Shown here: positions 34,999-44,500 of the stretch, in pieces | How the letters are laid out: each line of letters starts with the position of its first letter | Numbering within the stretch: position 1 is the stretch's first letter | Assembly (NCBI RefSeq): GCF_007827365.1 | Contig: NZ_VISI01000002.1 | Coordinates: 1,679,001-1,743,000, forward strand | Reading direction: 5' to 3' | Length of the DNA stretch: 64,000 nt | Source: Olleya sp. Hel_I_94 | GTDB taxonomy: Bacteria; Bacteroidota; Bacteroidia; Flavobacteriales; Flavobacteriaceae | Program-made: the position numbers and the translations under genes | Notes under the pieces: generated by a model | What the model was told of the DNA's origin: nothing | What the model saw: the letters and a program-made list of their open reading frames with translations, nothing else | The model's database searches: none

Positions 34999-35892
34999 TT
35001 ATCTTATAAATTTATCAATAACGTATACAATCTGTATTAGTGTAATATATAGTACGCTTGACAACATTAATTGTTTTGCTGCTTTTTCAGTCATTTTTTT
35101 ATACAATTGAATAGCATAATACAGCATGACTAATCCTAAACTTAAAACTATTATTGCTGCAACGATAGATAATTTTAATTGTCCAGTTACACCAAATACT
35201 GGAACAATAGACACTAAAATAGTCCAAACCGTGTATAAAATGGTTTGCACTGCTGTACCTTTATCTTGTTTACCTGTAGGCAACATAAAAAAGCCTCCAC
35301 GTTTATAATCTTCAAATAAAAACCATCCAATTGCCCAAAAATGAGGGAATTGCCAAAAAAATTGTAAAGCAAATAAAGTTCCTGGTTCAATACCAAAATT
35401 ATCTGTTGCTGCAACCCAACCTAACATAAAAGGAATAGCACCTGGAATAGCACCAACAAATACAGATAATGGTGTTTTTGTTTTTAAAGGCGTGTAAACG
35501 CTTGTATATAAAAATATTGAAATGGCTCCAAACATTGCTGTTTGTGCGTTTATTGAATATAAAATACCAATACCTAAAATAGTAAAAACACAAGCTATTA
35601 AAAAGGCTGTATTAACCGTCATACGACCAGAAGCAACAGGTCTGTTTTTGGTACGATGCATTAAGGCATCTAAATCTTTTTCAATAATTTGATTAAAAGC
35701 GTTACTGGCTCCAACCATAAAATAACCTCCTAAAGCTAGAAATAAAACAATTTTTAGGCTGATAGTATCTGCTCCTAAAAAATAACCAGCAACTGATGAA
35801 AACACGACGCTTAAAGACAAGCGCATTTTAGTGATTTCTTTAAAATCTGATAATGCTGTATGTTTAATTGTAGGGGTTACAGTTGTACTCAA
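34999..35892 (-). CDS. ctaB: Protoheme IX farnesyltransferase (heme O synthase)
   Basis: UbiA-type membrane enzyme that attaches farnesyl to heme b, giving heme O for the oxidase. The 297-residue product has the catalytic N-x3-D-x3-D pattern (NAFNQIIEKDLDALMHRTKNRP), eight or nine helices and the second polar loop WAIGWFLFEDYKRGGF. The start is a TTG at 35892: no ATG lies between the upstream stop (about 35930) and the conserved start region, and MSTT...FKEITKMRLS is family-typical. A TATCTTTG element 26 bases upstream fits a promoter. Heads the operon with two subunit III genes and subunit IV. Confidence 0.93.
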   Translation of the reverse strand: MSTTVTPTIKHTALSDFKEITKMRLSLSVVFSSVAGYFLGADTISLKIVLFLALGGYFMVGASNAFNQIIEKDLDALMHRTKNRPVASGRMTVNTAFLIACVFTILGIGILYSINAQTAMFGAISIFLYTSVYTPLKTKTPLSVFVGAIPGAIPFMLGWVAATDNFGIEPGTLFALQFFWQFPHFWAIGWFLFEDYKRGGFFMLPTGKQDKGTAVQTILYTVWTILVSIVPVFGVTGQLKLSIVAAIIVLSLGLVMLYYAIQLYKKMTEKAAKQLMLSSVLYITLIQIVYVIDKFIR

Positions 35893-35917
35893 ACCAACGC
35901 TATTTTTTTTGCTGATG

Positions 35918-35925
35918 CAAAGATA
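35918..35925 (-). promoter_or_regulatory. Candidate -7 element for the heme O synthase operon
   Basis: TATCTTTG on the minus strand matches TAnnTTTG and lies just downstream of a terminator and 26 bases before the TTG start codon. No clear TTG lies 17-23 bases further upstream. Confidence 0.35.
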
Positions 35926-35947
35926 CTGCTAAAAAGGAATTTGGCAT

Positions 35948-35983
35948 AAAAAAACCACAAGGTTTTTGGGCTTGTGGTTTTTT
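35948..35983 (-). terminator. Terminator after the 209-residue lipoprotein gene
   Basis: A 13-base stem (arm AACCACAAG with A-run, 35949-35961, and its complement 35971-35983) with T-run on the minus strand, 14 bases after the lipoprotein stop. Confidence 0.85.
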
Positions 35984-35997
35984 ATGATTTAATAACA

Positions 35998-36627
35998 TCA
36001 GTTAAAATAATAATTACTATCAACTTCTTTAAATACTGTTTCCCATTTTGATTCTGTTTTTTTTAATAAATAAATTTTACTGATAACAAATTGACCCTCA
36101 TGAATTGTTTCATATACTATTGCCTTATCCTTTTTTAAATTATAAACAGGAACAGAAATGTCTAACTTTTTGTTTGTATCATAATTAGTAAAAACTATTT
36201 TATGGTTTGCTTCTAAAGCCCATTTTTTTGTGACTTCCTTTGTGTAATTAAATGAATCTTTTAAAAATGTTTCTGCCAATTTATTTACACTTTTACCCAT
36301 TTTAACATAGTAGTCTCTAATAATTGGTTTTTCATATGAAATAACTGAATCAATTTTATAGTAAACTGAGTCGCTTAGATTAGTTTCTTTACCCTCTTTA
36401 TAGGCATACTTAAACACTGTGTTTTTTGTATTTCTATATCTAAAAAATTCTTTTATTCTTTTATTGTTAGTTTCTAAATTAAAAAATAAAGAATCAGATT
36501 CAGAAAAGTTGCTTTCTGATAAAATTGAACTTAGAATTTTTTCATCTTCGCTCTTTTTCTTACAAGAAAAGATAGTAAAAACTGAAATAATTACTAAAAA
36601 TAATTTAGCAGTCATCTCCTTATGCAT
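35998..36627 (-). CDS. Lipoprotein of unknown function
   Basis: The 209-residue product has a signal peptide with lipobox IFSC (Cys22), followed by a Lys/Ser-rich linker and a soluble domain with predicted alternating helices and strands; ends with VDSNYYFN. No family recognised. Two starts are possible, ATG 36627 (MHKEMTAK) or ATG 36615 (MTAKLFLV); the latter gives a more standard signal peptide and is preceded by AAGGAG directly, too close to be a ribosome site. A 28-codon frame (36620-36706) ends across the first ATG. Strongly AT-rich codons, as in other lone lipoprotein genes here. Confidence 0.65.
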   Translation of the reverse strand: MHKEMTAKLFLVIISVFTIFSCKKKSEDEKILSSILSESNFSESDSLFFNLETNNKRIKEFFRYRNTKNTVFKYAYKEGKETNLSDSVYYKIDSVISYEKPIIRDYYVKMGKSVNKLAETFLKDSFNYTKEVTKKWALEANHKIVFTNYDTNKKLDISVPVYNLKKDKAIVYETIHEGQFVISKIYLLKKTESKWETVFKEVDSNYYFN

Positions 36628-36730
36628 TAAGCGTGTTATCTTGTTCTTCTGTGTATTTATTGTTAAGCTCTTCAGCTGTATTATATCCAGTATCTATTAA
36701 TAACATAGAAGGTGTGTTATAAAAAGTGAA

Positions 36731-36766
36731 TTAAAAAAAAGTAAAATTGAAACTGATTTTCAGTTT
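36731..36766 (-). terminator. Probable terminator after the RemB-like gene
   Basis: On the minus strand AAACTGA and TCAGTTT (36766-36760 and 36756-36750) form a 7-base stem with a short loop, followed by T-rich bases (36731-36749) in the minus direction. It lies 21 bases past the remB-like stop. The stem is short, so support is moderate. Confidence 0.5.
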
Positions 36767-36787
36767 AAAAAGACTAAAAATCAACTT

Positions 36788-38923
36788 TTACAAATCAAAA
36801 TACCAATTAAATAAGTCTGTTCTAATCCCAAAATTAATCCAAACTGTACTGTTGTTATAAACCGAAGCTGTTTGTGCTTCTGGATTAAAATTACGATAAC
36901 TTAAATTTACAAATGCTTTTAAATTAGAGGCTGGATTAACTAAATAGCCTAATTGTGTACTTGCGTTTACAGATGTTGTTTTTATACCTTGACTTATTGT
37001 TACTCCTGTATCAAATGGTCTATCGTTATAATCTTGATAGACATCGCCACCATAACTAAAATTATCCATACCATCGTTTACATCAAACCCTCTAATACCT
37101 GTTACTAATTTTGCCTCTCCAAACCAACGGTCTTTTTGATAGCGTCCAATTAACACCAACTCTCTAAAATTTGCTCCCCAAAGGTGAGCCATAGGCTGAT
37201 TGTTGTGCGCATAGTTTAATACTATGGTATTATGAGAATAGGTATATGGTCTTACTTGATTGTATTCTGCTTGAAGCATTAAGTTTTTAACTTTAAAGGC
37301 ATTGTAATATTTTGCACCTAATTGGAAACCAAATTTGTTTTTCCAGCTTTTGTTTCCTCCTGTGACATCGTTTAATGAAAATTCGTCTAAAATAAATTGA
37401 CCATATACATTTGCATTATCACTAAGTTTATATTTACCTGATGCTCCTAATATTGCATTACCTGCACCTTGACCGGTTTCAAACTCTATAGCTCTAAAAA
37501 ATATTAATGGGTTTAGGTAATTGATATCAAAACCTCTGTCATTAGTATTTTCCCAGATTACAGACTCAAACAAACCTAGATTAAAACGTTTGGATACATT
37601 CCAACTTAAATAATGGTTTGCAATATATTTTGTTCTGAATGCTTTATCCACCACTGCTGCATCACGCACATCTTTTAACCAAGTCCACGTGTTGGTATAT
37701 TTAATTTTCCAGAAGGTCGTGTTTAATTTTAAAAAAGGGTAAGGACTTGCCACATCACTTTGCAATAAACTTCTATAACCATCACCTATAAATTGTTTGC
37801 CATGTCCAAACTGGACGTTTAAAAATTTAGCAGGTGTATACGATAAATAGGCTTCTGCTGCAGGATAGTCATAAGCATCCTCTTTAAAGCGTTTGGCAAT
37901 ACCACGACCTGGTATAATTGCAGGATCTGGTCCAAATGCTTTTAAACTTTCGGCATATTGATTATAATATTGTGCAAAACGTCCTTGACTTTCAAAAACT
38001 GAAGCAGAAAAACTAAGTTTACTTCCTAAACCTCCTTGTATGTACAAGCCTCTAGTATTATTATACGTTGTACCAAAATCTGCATCCGTATCTTTTCCTA
38101 ATTGTAAATCAAGAATAGGGTCTACTGTAAACCAATAATCTTCGCCTTGTATTTGTGCCAAATGCTCATTCCAAAGCTTACGACCTAACCATGACTCAGC
38201 ATCTTTTTGAAGCTTTAAATTTTCAGCAGAAAAATCGTAATAATTTGACACATCTTCATAACGATAAGGTTTTGATGCTGTATGACTATTAGTTCCTATC
38301 CTATTAATATCCTGATCAAATCTAAAGTAGTTTTCATGAGAAAAAGGAATATTGATTTGACTTGTATAAGCTTTATTGGTATACTTAGTTGTTGCTTTTT
38401 GCACACTATCAAACTCTTGCTTTGCTTTTTGTTGCAAATCCGTTAATTGCGCAATTTGATTTAAGTCACTATTATTATCTGTTTTAACATCAGTAATACT
38501 AGGCAACACTTGAGGTGTGTTTTTCTGATTTAATGGAAAATATAAATTAAAACTGTATTGCTTAAACGTTGGATTACCATTGTAAGTGGCTGGTTGGATA
38601 GTAGGAAAAGCTTCAAAAACACGTTTAGCTTCTTCTTTTAAATCTTTACTGTGTGCATCAATATAAATAGTTTTAAAGTTACCGTCTTTGGCGACTTCAA
38701 AAATTATTGCCATTTGACCAATGTAGTTTTTATCAATACTATCCGGAAGTTTAAATTCTGAATATATTAGTTTATATACTTCTTGATTAAAGCAATAGTC
38801 TAATTGTTTTACCTCAGCATCTTGACAATTCTCAAAACGAGGTGGGATTTGATAATCAGTTGCATCTTGAGCGTACATTGCAGCTGAAGCACATAAAAAT
38901 AGTCCTAAAATGAACGTCTTCAT
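36788..38923 (-). CDS. RemB-like gliding-associated outer-membrane protein (Wzi-type barrel)
   Basis: The 711-residue product has a signal peptide ending AMYAQ, a TonB C-terminal-like domain (about 45-132: YIGQMAIIFEVAKDGNFKTIYI, RVFEAFPTIQPATYNGNP, a Cys pair C34 and C48 before it), a linker, and a long C-terminal beta-barrel of capsule-assembly Wzi type (about 260-711: LNVQFGHGKQFIGDGYRSLL, FFRAIEFETGQGAGNAILGAS). I recall this plan as RemB, described in F. johnsoniae as a gliding-related protein. It stands next to two TonB-family genes that share the TonB-like domain. Function beyond that is inferred. Confidence 0.75.
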   Translation of the reverse strand: MKTFILGLFLCASAAMYAQDATDYQIPPRFENCQDAEVKQLDYCFNQEVYKLIYSEFKLPDSIDKNYIGQMAIIFEVAKDGNFKTIYIDAHSKDLKEEAKRVFEAFPTIQPATYNGNPTFKQYSFNLYFPLNQKNTPQVLPSITDVKTDNNSDLNQIAQLTDLQQKAKQEFDSVQKATTKYTNKAYTSQINIPFSHENYFRFDQDINRIGTNSHTASKPYRYEDVSNYYDFSAENLKLQKDAESWLGRKLWNEHLAQIQGEDYWFTVDPILDLQLGKDTDADFGTTYNNTRGLYIQGGLGSKLSFSASVFESQGRFAQYYNQYAESLKAFGPDPAIIPGRGIAKRFKEDAYDYPAAEAYLSYTPAKFLNVQFGHGKQFIGDGYRSLLQSDVASPYPFLKLNTTFWKIKYTNTWTWLKDVRDAAVVDKAFRTKYIANHYLSWNVSKRFNLGLFESVIWENTNDRGFDINYLNPLIFFRAIEFETGQGAGNAILGASGKYKLSDNANVYGQFILDEFSLNDVTGGNKSWKNKFGFQLGAKYYNAFKVKNLMLQAEYNQVRPYTYSHNTIVLNYAHNNQPMAHLWGANFRELVLIGRYQKDRWFGEAKLVTGIRGFDVNDGMDNFSYGGDVYQDYNDRPFDTGVTISQGIKTTSVNASTQLGYLVNPASNLKAFVNLSYRNFNPEAQTASVYNNSTVWINFGIRTDLFNWYFDL

Positions 38924-38986
38924 ATTTAGATTGAGGTTTTAATTTAGCCGAAAGATACTGCTTTTTATTAACGCTTTAAAATAGAA

Positions 38987-39015
38987 AAGTCGCTACCATT
39001 AACTAGTAGCGACTT
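38987..39015 (-). terminator. Terminator after TonB-family gene 1
   Basis: A 10-base GC-containing stem (AAGTCGCTAC with GTAGCGACTT) and T-rich tail on the minus strand, 19 bases after the stop. Confidence 0.85.
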
Positions 39016-39034
39016 AAAAACTATTATTTATATA

Positions 39035-39844
39035 CTAATACTTAACCTGAAAAGCAATTGGCAAAGTATATAATACTGAAACCGGTTTACCACCTTGTAA
39101 TCCAGGGGTCATTTGTGGCACTTTACTAACCACTTTTTCTGCTTCTTTTTCTAATCTTTGGTGTGGTGCTCTTGTTTGCACTAACTCAGCTTCTCCAAAC
39201 TTATTAATTCTAAATTGGATATAAATTTTTTGAACACCTTCCTTTAAACCCAATTCTGCTCCTAATCCAGCATCAAATCTACGTTTTACAATTTTTGTAA
39301 GGTTATCAGACATACATTTACGTCTTTCGTCATTTGTCGTTGCACTTTCACAACCTGGAAAAATAGGCATAACTTCGACCTTCTCAAATGGTAATTCCAT
39401 ATCTGGATCTACTTTTGGAGGATCCAAAGCGCCTAAATCCACTGTAACATTACCTTTTGGTTTTGTTGGCTTTACTATTTCTGTAATCAAATTATCTGTC
39501 TCCTTTTTATCAGGCGTATCGTTATCAATAATTTCGGGTTTGATAATATGAACTGGTTTGGTTTTTACAGGCTCAGACGTTTCTATAGCATCAGGCTCTA
39601 CTAAAACTGAAGGCGCAAACATAGCATCATTTTCAGAATCTACGTATGCTGTTAGTGGTATAATGTAATCATTAGACTGAAAACGCATTTCTAATGCTCC
39701 ATAGGCAGCCAATAGACACATAATTAACCCAATCTGGAAGTACAACGATGAGTTTTTTTGTAAATTTACATCATGCTTTTGTGATTTTTGCACGTTTTTC
39801 TCATTTTGGCGAGTGAGATCACGAGATTCTTTCGAATTTTTCAT
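39035..39844 (-). CDS. TonB-family energy transducer-like protein
   Basis: The 269-residue product has a short cytoplasmic basic tail, one membrane helix (about 32-52), a Lys/Pro-rich periplasmic spacer (about 90-140) and a TonB C-terminal domain (about 155-269: VMPIFPGCES, IYIQFRINKFGEAELV, PQMTPGLQGGKPVSVLYTLPIAF). It carries two cysteines (GCE and RKC) typical of this Bacteroidota subfamily, which might form a disulfide. True TonB energises outer-membrane receptors; no receptor or ExbB/ExbD gene is adjacent. It has its own terminator on both sides, so it is expressed independently of the next paralogue. Confidence 0.88.
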   Translation of the reverse strand: MKNSKESRDLTRQNEKNVQKSQKHDVNLQKNSSLYFQIGLIMCLLAAYGALEMRFQSNDYIIPLTAYVDSENDAMFAPSVLVEPDAIETSEPVKTKPVHIIKPEIIDNDTPDKKETDNLITEIVKPTKPKGNVTVDLGALDPPKVDPDMELPFEKVEVMPIFPGCESATTNDERRKCMSDNLTKIVKRRFDAGLGAELGLKEGVQKIYIQFRINKFGEAELVQTRAPHQRLEKEAEKVVSKVPQMTPGLQGGKPVSVLYTLPIAFQVKY

Positions 39845-39902
39845 AATATATATAGTTTAAATGTTAATGTTATGACAAAATCACAATAAGCATACCAAAA
39901 AC

Positions 39903-39936
39903 AAAAATCCCGTTACTTAATTGCAACGGGATTTTT
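39903..39936 (-). terminator. Terminator after TonB-family gene 2
   Basis: A 12-base stem (AAAAATCCCGTT with AACGGGATTTTT) with T-run on the minus strand, 19 bases after the stop. Confidence 0.9.
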
Positions 39937-39955
39937 AATATATATGGAATATGTA

Positions 39956-40681
39956 TTACTCTACTTTGAAAGTAATTGGTAATCCGTAAGGTACATTTAC
40001 TGCTTTACCTCTTTGTCTACCTGCTTTCATTTTAGGCAACTTACCAATAACTCTTTTAGCTTCAGCTTCTAATTTAGGGTGTGGTGCTCTTGCTTGAATG
40101 TTTACAATGTTACCAGTTTTATCAATTTTAAAACCAACATTTATTCTTTTAATACCACTATCTAAACCTAACTCTTGTGCTAAGTCATTGTTAAAATTCT
40201 TTCTTACAAACTTTCCGATTTTCTCAGACATGCATTTTTTCTTTGCATTGTTGTTAGGCTCTCCTTCACAACCTGGATATACTGGTACATTTTCAATAAT
40301 TGAAAATGGTACATCTACATCTTCTTCTACTGCTTCAACCTCAACATCTGCAATTTCGATCTCAACTACTTCTTCTTGAGTAGTTTCAGTAGATTCTATA
40401 ATTGTTTCTTCCACATCCTCTTCATCTTCAACAACCTCAATTACTTCTGGAGCTGCAGGTGGTGGTGGTGGTGGTGGTGGTGTGTTAAGCATTTCTGTAA
40501 TTGGAACATCATCATCATCTTCGTTATCAAAAACTAATTGTCCTATATCAATATCTGACTTATCAGTTGTTGTATAATTGATTGCTGAGTAAGATAAAAA
40601 TAGCATTAATGCTAGTCCTACTGCTACGTAAAGAGAACTATTACGTCCTACATCTGCTTTTGTATTTTTCTTAGATTCCAT
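39956..40681 (-). CDS. TonB-family energy transducer-like protein with polyproline spacer
   Basis: The 241-residue paralogue of the next gene: N-terminal basic tail, one membrane helix (about 16-34), a spacer with eight consecutive prolines and then a very acidic stretch rich in Glu, Val and Thr, and a TonB C-terminal domain (about 130-241: VPVYPGCEGE, VGFKIDKTGNIVNIQ, LPKMKAGRQRGKAVNVPYGLPITF). The same Cys pair is present. The acidic spacer differs from the Lys-rich spacer of classical TonB. The start follows a VanZ gene by 58 bases; no clear promoter match. Confidence 0.9.
   Translation of the reverse strand: MESKKNTKADVGRNSSLYVAVGLALMLFLSYSAINYTTTDKSDIDIGQLVFDNEDDDDVPITEMLNTPPPPPPPPAAPEVIEVVEDEEDVEETIIESTETTQEEVVEIEIADVEVEAVEEDVDVPFSIIENVPVYPGCEGEPNNNAKKKCMSEKIGKFVRKNFNNDLAQELGLDSGIKRINVGFKIDKTGNIVNIQARAPHPKLEAEAKRVIGKLPKMKAGRQRGKAVNVPYGLPITFKVE
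40458..40481. repeat. (GGT)8 microsatellite encoding polyproline
   Basis: Eight perfect GGT triplets; read on the minus strand they encode the eight prolines of the TonB-like spacer. Gain or loss of units would keep the frame and change spacer length. Confidence 0.8.
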
Positions 40682-40739
40682 ATCTGTAAATTTAAACTGA
40701 ATGCTAAAATAACTATTTATTTGTCAAAAAAACAAGGTA

Positions 40740-41114
40740 TTAGTTGTTTTTAACTTTCAAGTTTGTAATTAAATTAATTAATAACACTGCTAATAGTGTT
40801 CCTATAACATTTGCTATAACGTCTTTGTAGTCTGCTTGTCTAGTTTGTGTTGTCACCTCTTGTAATATCTCAATAATTATGCCAAATGCTATGGAAAAAA
40901 TTACTGTTATCTTAATGGCTTGAGGTTTACTTTTTTTAAAGGTTGTAAAAAAAGTATAAAACCATAAGCAAGTAAAAACAAAATAAGCAGCTGCATGAAT
41001 TACTTTATCATTATTGTTTGGCATTTCTATAACACCCTTTACCGTTATCAAACATGATACTAGTAAAGCAATGCTATAACCAATACTAATGACAGGAAGT
41101 AATTTACGCACCAA
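40740..41114 (-). CDS. VanZ-family membrane protein
   Basis: The 124-residue product has four membrane helices (about 6-24, 39-58, 65-84, 102-118) and the VanZ-like [10 protein letters not shown] and [18 protein letters not shown] segments. VanZ homologues are small membrane proteins of uncertain role; the namesake gives low-level teicoplanin resistance. The start is TTG at 41114 or GTG at 41111; no suitable ATG exists. It overlaps the gcvH stop by 8-11 bases, so its translation is coupled to gcvH. Confidence 0.85.
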   Translation of the reverse strand: MVRKLLPVISIGYSIALLVSCLITVKGVIEMPNNNDKVIHAAAYFVFTCLWFYTFFTTFKKSKPQAIKITVIFSIAFGIIIEILQEVTTQTRQADYKDVIANVIGTLLAVLLINLITNLKVKNN

Positions 41115-41484
41115 TTAAAGCCTTATAGTCGTCTGCTGATAATAACTTGTCTAATTGAGAGGCATCAGATACTTTTACTTTAACCATCCAACCGTCACCA
41201 TAAGGATCTGTGTTTACTTTTTCTGGCTCATCTTCCAACGTATCGTTAAAAGCTACAATTTCTCCAGATACAGGTAAAAATAAATCTGAAACTGTTTTTA
41301 CAGCTTCAACTGTACCAAATACTTCATCAGCCTCAAGAGTTTCATCTAACGTTTCTACTTCAACGTAAACGATATCTCCTAATTCGCTTTGTGCAAAATC
41401 TGTAATTCCAACGGTAATTTGGTCTCCTTCAATTTTAACCCACTCGTGGTCTTTAGTGTATTTTAATTCTGCTGGTATGTTCAT
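41104..41484 (-). CDS. gcvH: Glycine cleavage system H protein
   Basis: Lipoyl carrier of the glycine cleavage complex, moving the aminomethyl group between the P, T and L proteins. The 126-residue product is full length. The lipoyl-lysine is Lys63 in [12 protein letters not shown], with the family marks [16 protein letters not shown] and [10 protein letters not shown]. The P and T genes are not in the window. It has a near-perfect Bacteroidota promoter at 41506-41536 with a leader of about 15 bases and overlaps the VanZ gene. Confidence 0.97.
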   Translation of the reverse strand: MNIPAELKYTKDHEWVKIEGDQITVGITDFAQSELGDIVYVEVETLDETLEADEVFGTVEAVKTVSDLFLPVSGEIVAFNDTLEDEPEKVNTDPYGDGWMVKVKVSDASQLDKLLSADDYKALIGA

Positions 41485-41505
41485 TATATATTTATTAAGT
41501 GAATT

Positions 41506-41536
41506 GCAAATGTATCTAAATGACTATTAATTTCAA
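41506..41536 (-). promoter_or_regulatory. Bacteroidota consensus promoter for gcvH-vanZ
   Basis: On the minus strand TTTG (41536-41533) is followed by exactly 19 bases and TACATTTG (41513-41506), the expected TTTG-N19-TAnnTTTG arrangement. It begins 12 bases past the sprA stop, in a gap with no terminator hairpin. Confidence 0.65.
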
Positions 41537-41547
41537 ACAATGCTTTC

Positions 41548-44500
41548 TTAATTTCCAAAATTATATCGTAACGTTAATCCTGATCTAATAGTTGTTTGAG
41601 GAAACGCTGTTGAAATTGCATATTCAGAGAAAGAATAATCAAAATAAAACACACCTGTTAGGTTTTTACTAAAGGCATATTCTGCATTGTATTTAAGACC
41701 CCAAATAGTTTGACCGTTTGTAATTTGATTATTTTCTAGGTCTAAATAACGTATGATGGTTTTATTATCTCTTACAGATAAATCTGCAGACATAATTAAA
41801 TCTGAAACGATCGCTTTTTTAGGACCTGCTAAATTAGATTTAATACGTAAATCTTTAATACGATATCCTAAACCAACAACGTACTCGTTACCTGCTATTT
41901 CTGTCATTAAATTATTATCAAAACTTAATGATAGCATTCTATCTTTTCTCATTTCTAATAATATTCTAACCGAATTTTTCATTTCCATGTCAAAACGGAA
42001 TAACGGACTAAACATCTCTGTAAGGGTTACGCTACTATATAAGTTTTCACTTTTAAAATTTCCTGCTTGATCTAAATCTTCGCTAGGTTGTAAGTCATAA
42101 TCTAGTCCATAGTCTATACCATCAAAATCTAAATTTGTTCTAAATTGTCCTATACTATAACTTGATCTATAACCATGTGTTAAAGAAAAACGTTTGAAAC
42201 GCTTTTTAAACCATTTCATTTTCATGAAACCAGAATACTTTACGTCCCAGTTTGGTATTGGCACATTTCTTAATGCTCCAAGTTTAGTTTTGCTTGTATT
42301 TTGACCTGTATAGGCACTTACAAAAGCAGGTAATAAGACTTGTTGACTTGTTTTTCCAAATCCTTTAGGATAACCGTCAGCATCAACATCGTTTGGATCT
42401 GACCCATTTTGTACTGCTAGTCGTCTAGCTATGTCTAACCTATTGCTTCTAAAGTCATCAAAAGCTTGAGAACTAGTCTCGTCACTCTTACCAAAGGCAG
42501 TTGGCAATGTAAAAGATGAAATACTAAAATTACCAAATGTATTAGGCGTTAATGATACGTATTGTCCGTTTTCTACTCTGTAATTTTCTGTATAATTTTC
42601 TGCGTAAGTCCTAAATCCGACTAAATCTATTTTAAGATCACTAAATGGCTCAAGGTTAGCTGAAAGATCTAATTGCTTAGTTTGGTTAGTAGTATACTGT
42701 TGGTTAAAATCAGGAAAAGCAGTTAACCAACCATTTCTGGCAGCTAAATCTCTAACATCACTTTGACTTCCAAAAGTATAACCTATAGTAGGTTTTGCTG
42801 TTCCTAAAAACCCTGGAGTTTGTAAATAACCTGGTAAAAAAGTACCATTTGTCTCGCTATATACTGCTTGAATACGTTTTATTGAGGTTAATAATCCGAT
42901 ACCAAAATTACCTAATTTAGATCCTATCCCATCACCTGCTTTTTTAGCCTTCTCTTTTTCTTTATTTGCAATACCTGGAGGTCCAGCAGTTCTAGATGTT
43001 CTAGAAACTTTATTTCCTCTAGATTTAGCTTTAGCAGAAATTCCTAAATATTTATACAACTTATTCATGTCTAAAGTTGAATTAATATTATGTGTGTTTC
43101 CGTTTGATATTGTGTTTCCTAAATTATAAGTCAAACCATCGTTACCAACTAAATTACCAAATAAGTCAGACCCTTTTTGCCACTGGAACAATCCTGAGTA
43201 TGAATAGGTTGCTTTTAAAAAGCTTAAAGTTGGTATTTTACTAAGTGGAATCTCATAATTAATTCCAATTTGTTGTTGTTGTCTATTTGGGTCTCCAAAA
43301 TCAAAGAAACCATCCCATACATCTAATAATGGATCTGGCTCTCCGTTTATAATATTATCCTTAAAGTAATTTCTAACAATATTATTATTTGACGAAGAAT
43401 AATTTACCTGAAGCGATTTTGTCAAATTCCAATTAAGATTGTATTGGTAGTCAAAATTATAATTACGTCTGTACAACTCTTCTAAACCAATATTGTTTCC
43501 TGTTAAATCTAAATCTCTAAATTTTTGACGATTAAATTGTCTATTTAAATCTGTATTTATAGTAAAACTAGCAGGTAATACATTAAAGTTTAATTCTTTT
43601 AAAAATTTCCAATACTTACCAGTAAATAACGAATCGTTTTTCTTGAAAGGTTCAATTAACTTAGGTTCAAAATTATAAGCGTAATTTACACCTGCTCTAA
43701 CCTGTTTGTCAACAGATCTTTCAATCTCAAAGTCACGATGCTCCATTTTGTTATAAGAATAATTTAGAGTTAAGTTTTCTACATCATAAAAACTTGGTTT
43801 AGCCTCTCCTGTTCTATTCTTTTTAACACCAATAAAGTTTATACTTTTACGCTTTGTGTATGTTTCCGATTGTTCTAAAATCAAATCTCTTTCTGCATCA
43901 TCAACAGCAGCATCCAAACGTGTGTCTAACTCAATATCTTCGTATTGTTGATCATACTTTGGTGTAATAACTTCCACTCCTTGACCGTAATTAAACGGAA
44001 TTTGAATTCCCCATTTTTTAGGCAGTAATTGACCAACATTTACATTAGTTACTACATCATATTGTTTACTATCTTCAAGACTACGCTCATTTGGTCCTTG
44101 GTTTACATTTCCAAATCCAGCAGTACTCATTCTACCAGTTGCACTTACACTGGCAAAATCTGCTAATTGCGTATCAACCGTAACAATTGCTGCCCAACCA
44201 CCTTCGTTTTCTAGTTCTGACAAACGCAATTCGTTAAACCAAATCTCTCCACATTGTAAGTTATTTGTACCATTTTTGACACCAACCATTAATGTTCTAA
44301 CATCTCCAAAATTAGGATTTCCTTTTATAGCAACACGTTGTTGTCCTAAAACATAACCTCCATATTGATCTATAACTGGGACTAAATCTCCACCAACTAC
44401 ATCATAAAAATTTGCAGTACCATCCGTTAATGTTTGGTTGCTTATCCCTAAAGACTTTATACGTTGTAAAATTTCTAATTCTATATTAATTTCATTCTCT

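Noticed and set aside
36419..36700. 93-codon open frame on the plus strand near the lipoprotein start
   Set aside because: Antisense to the lipoprotein signal region; hydrophobic translation arises from the A/T-rich complement.
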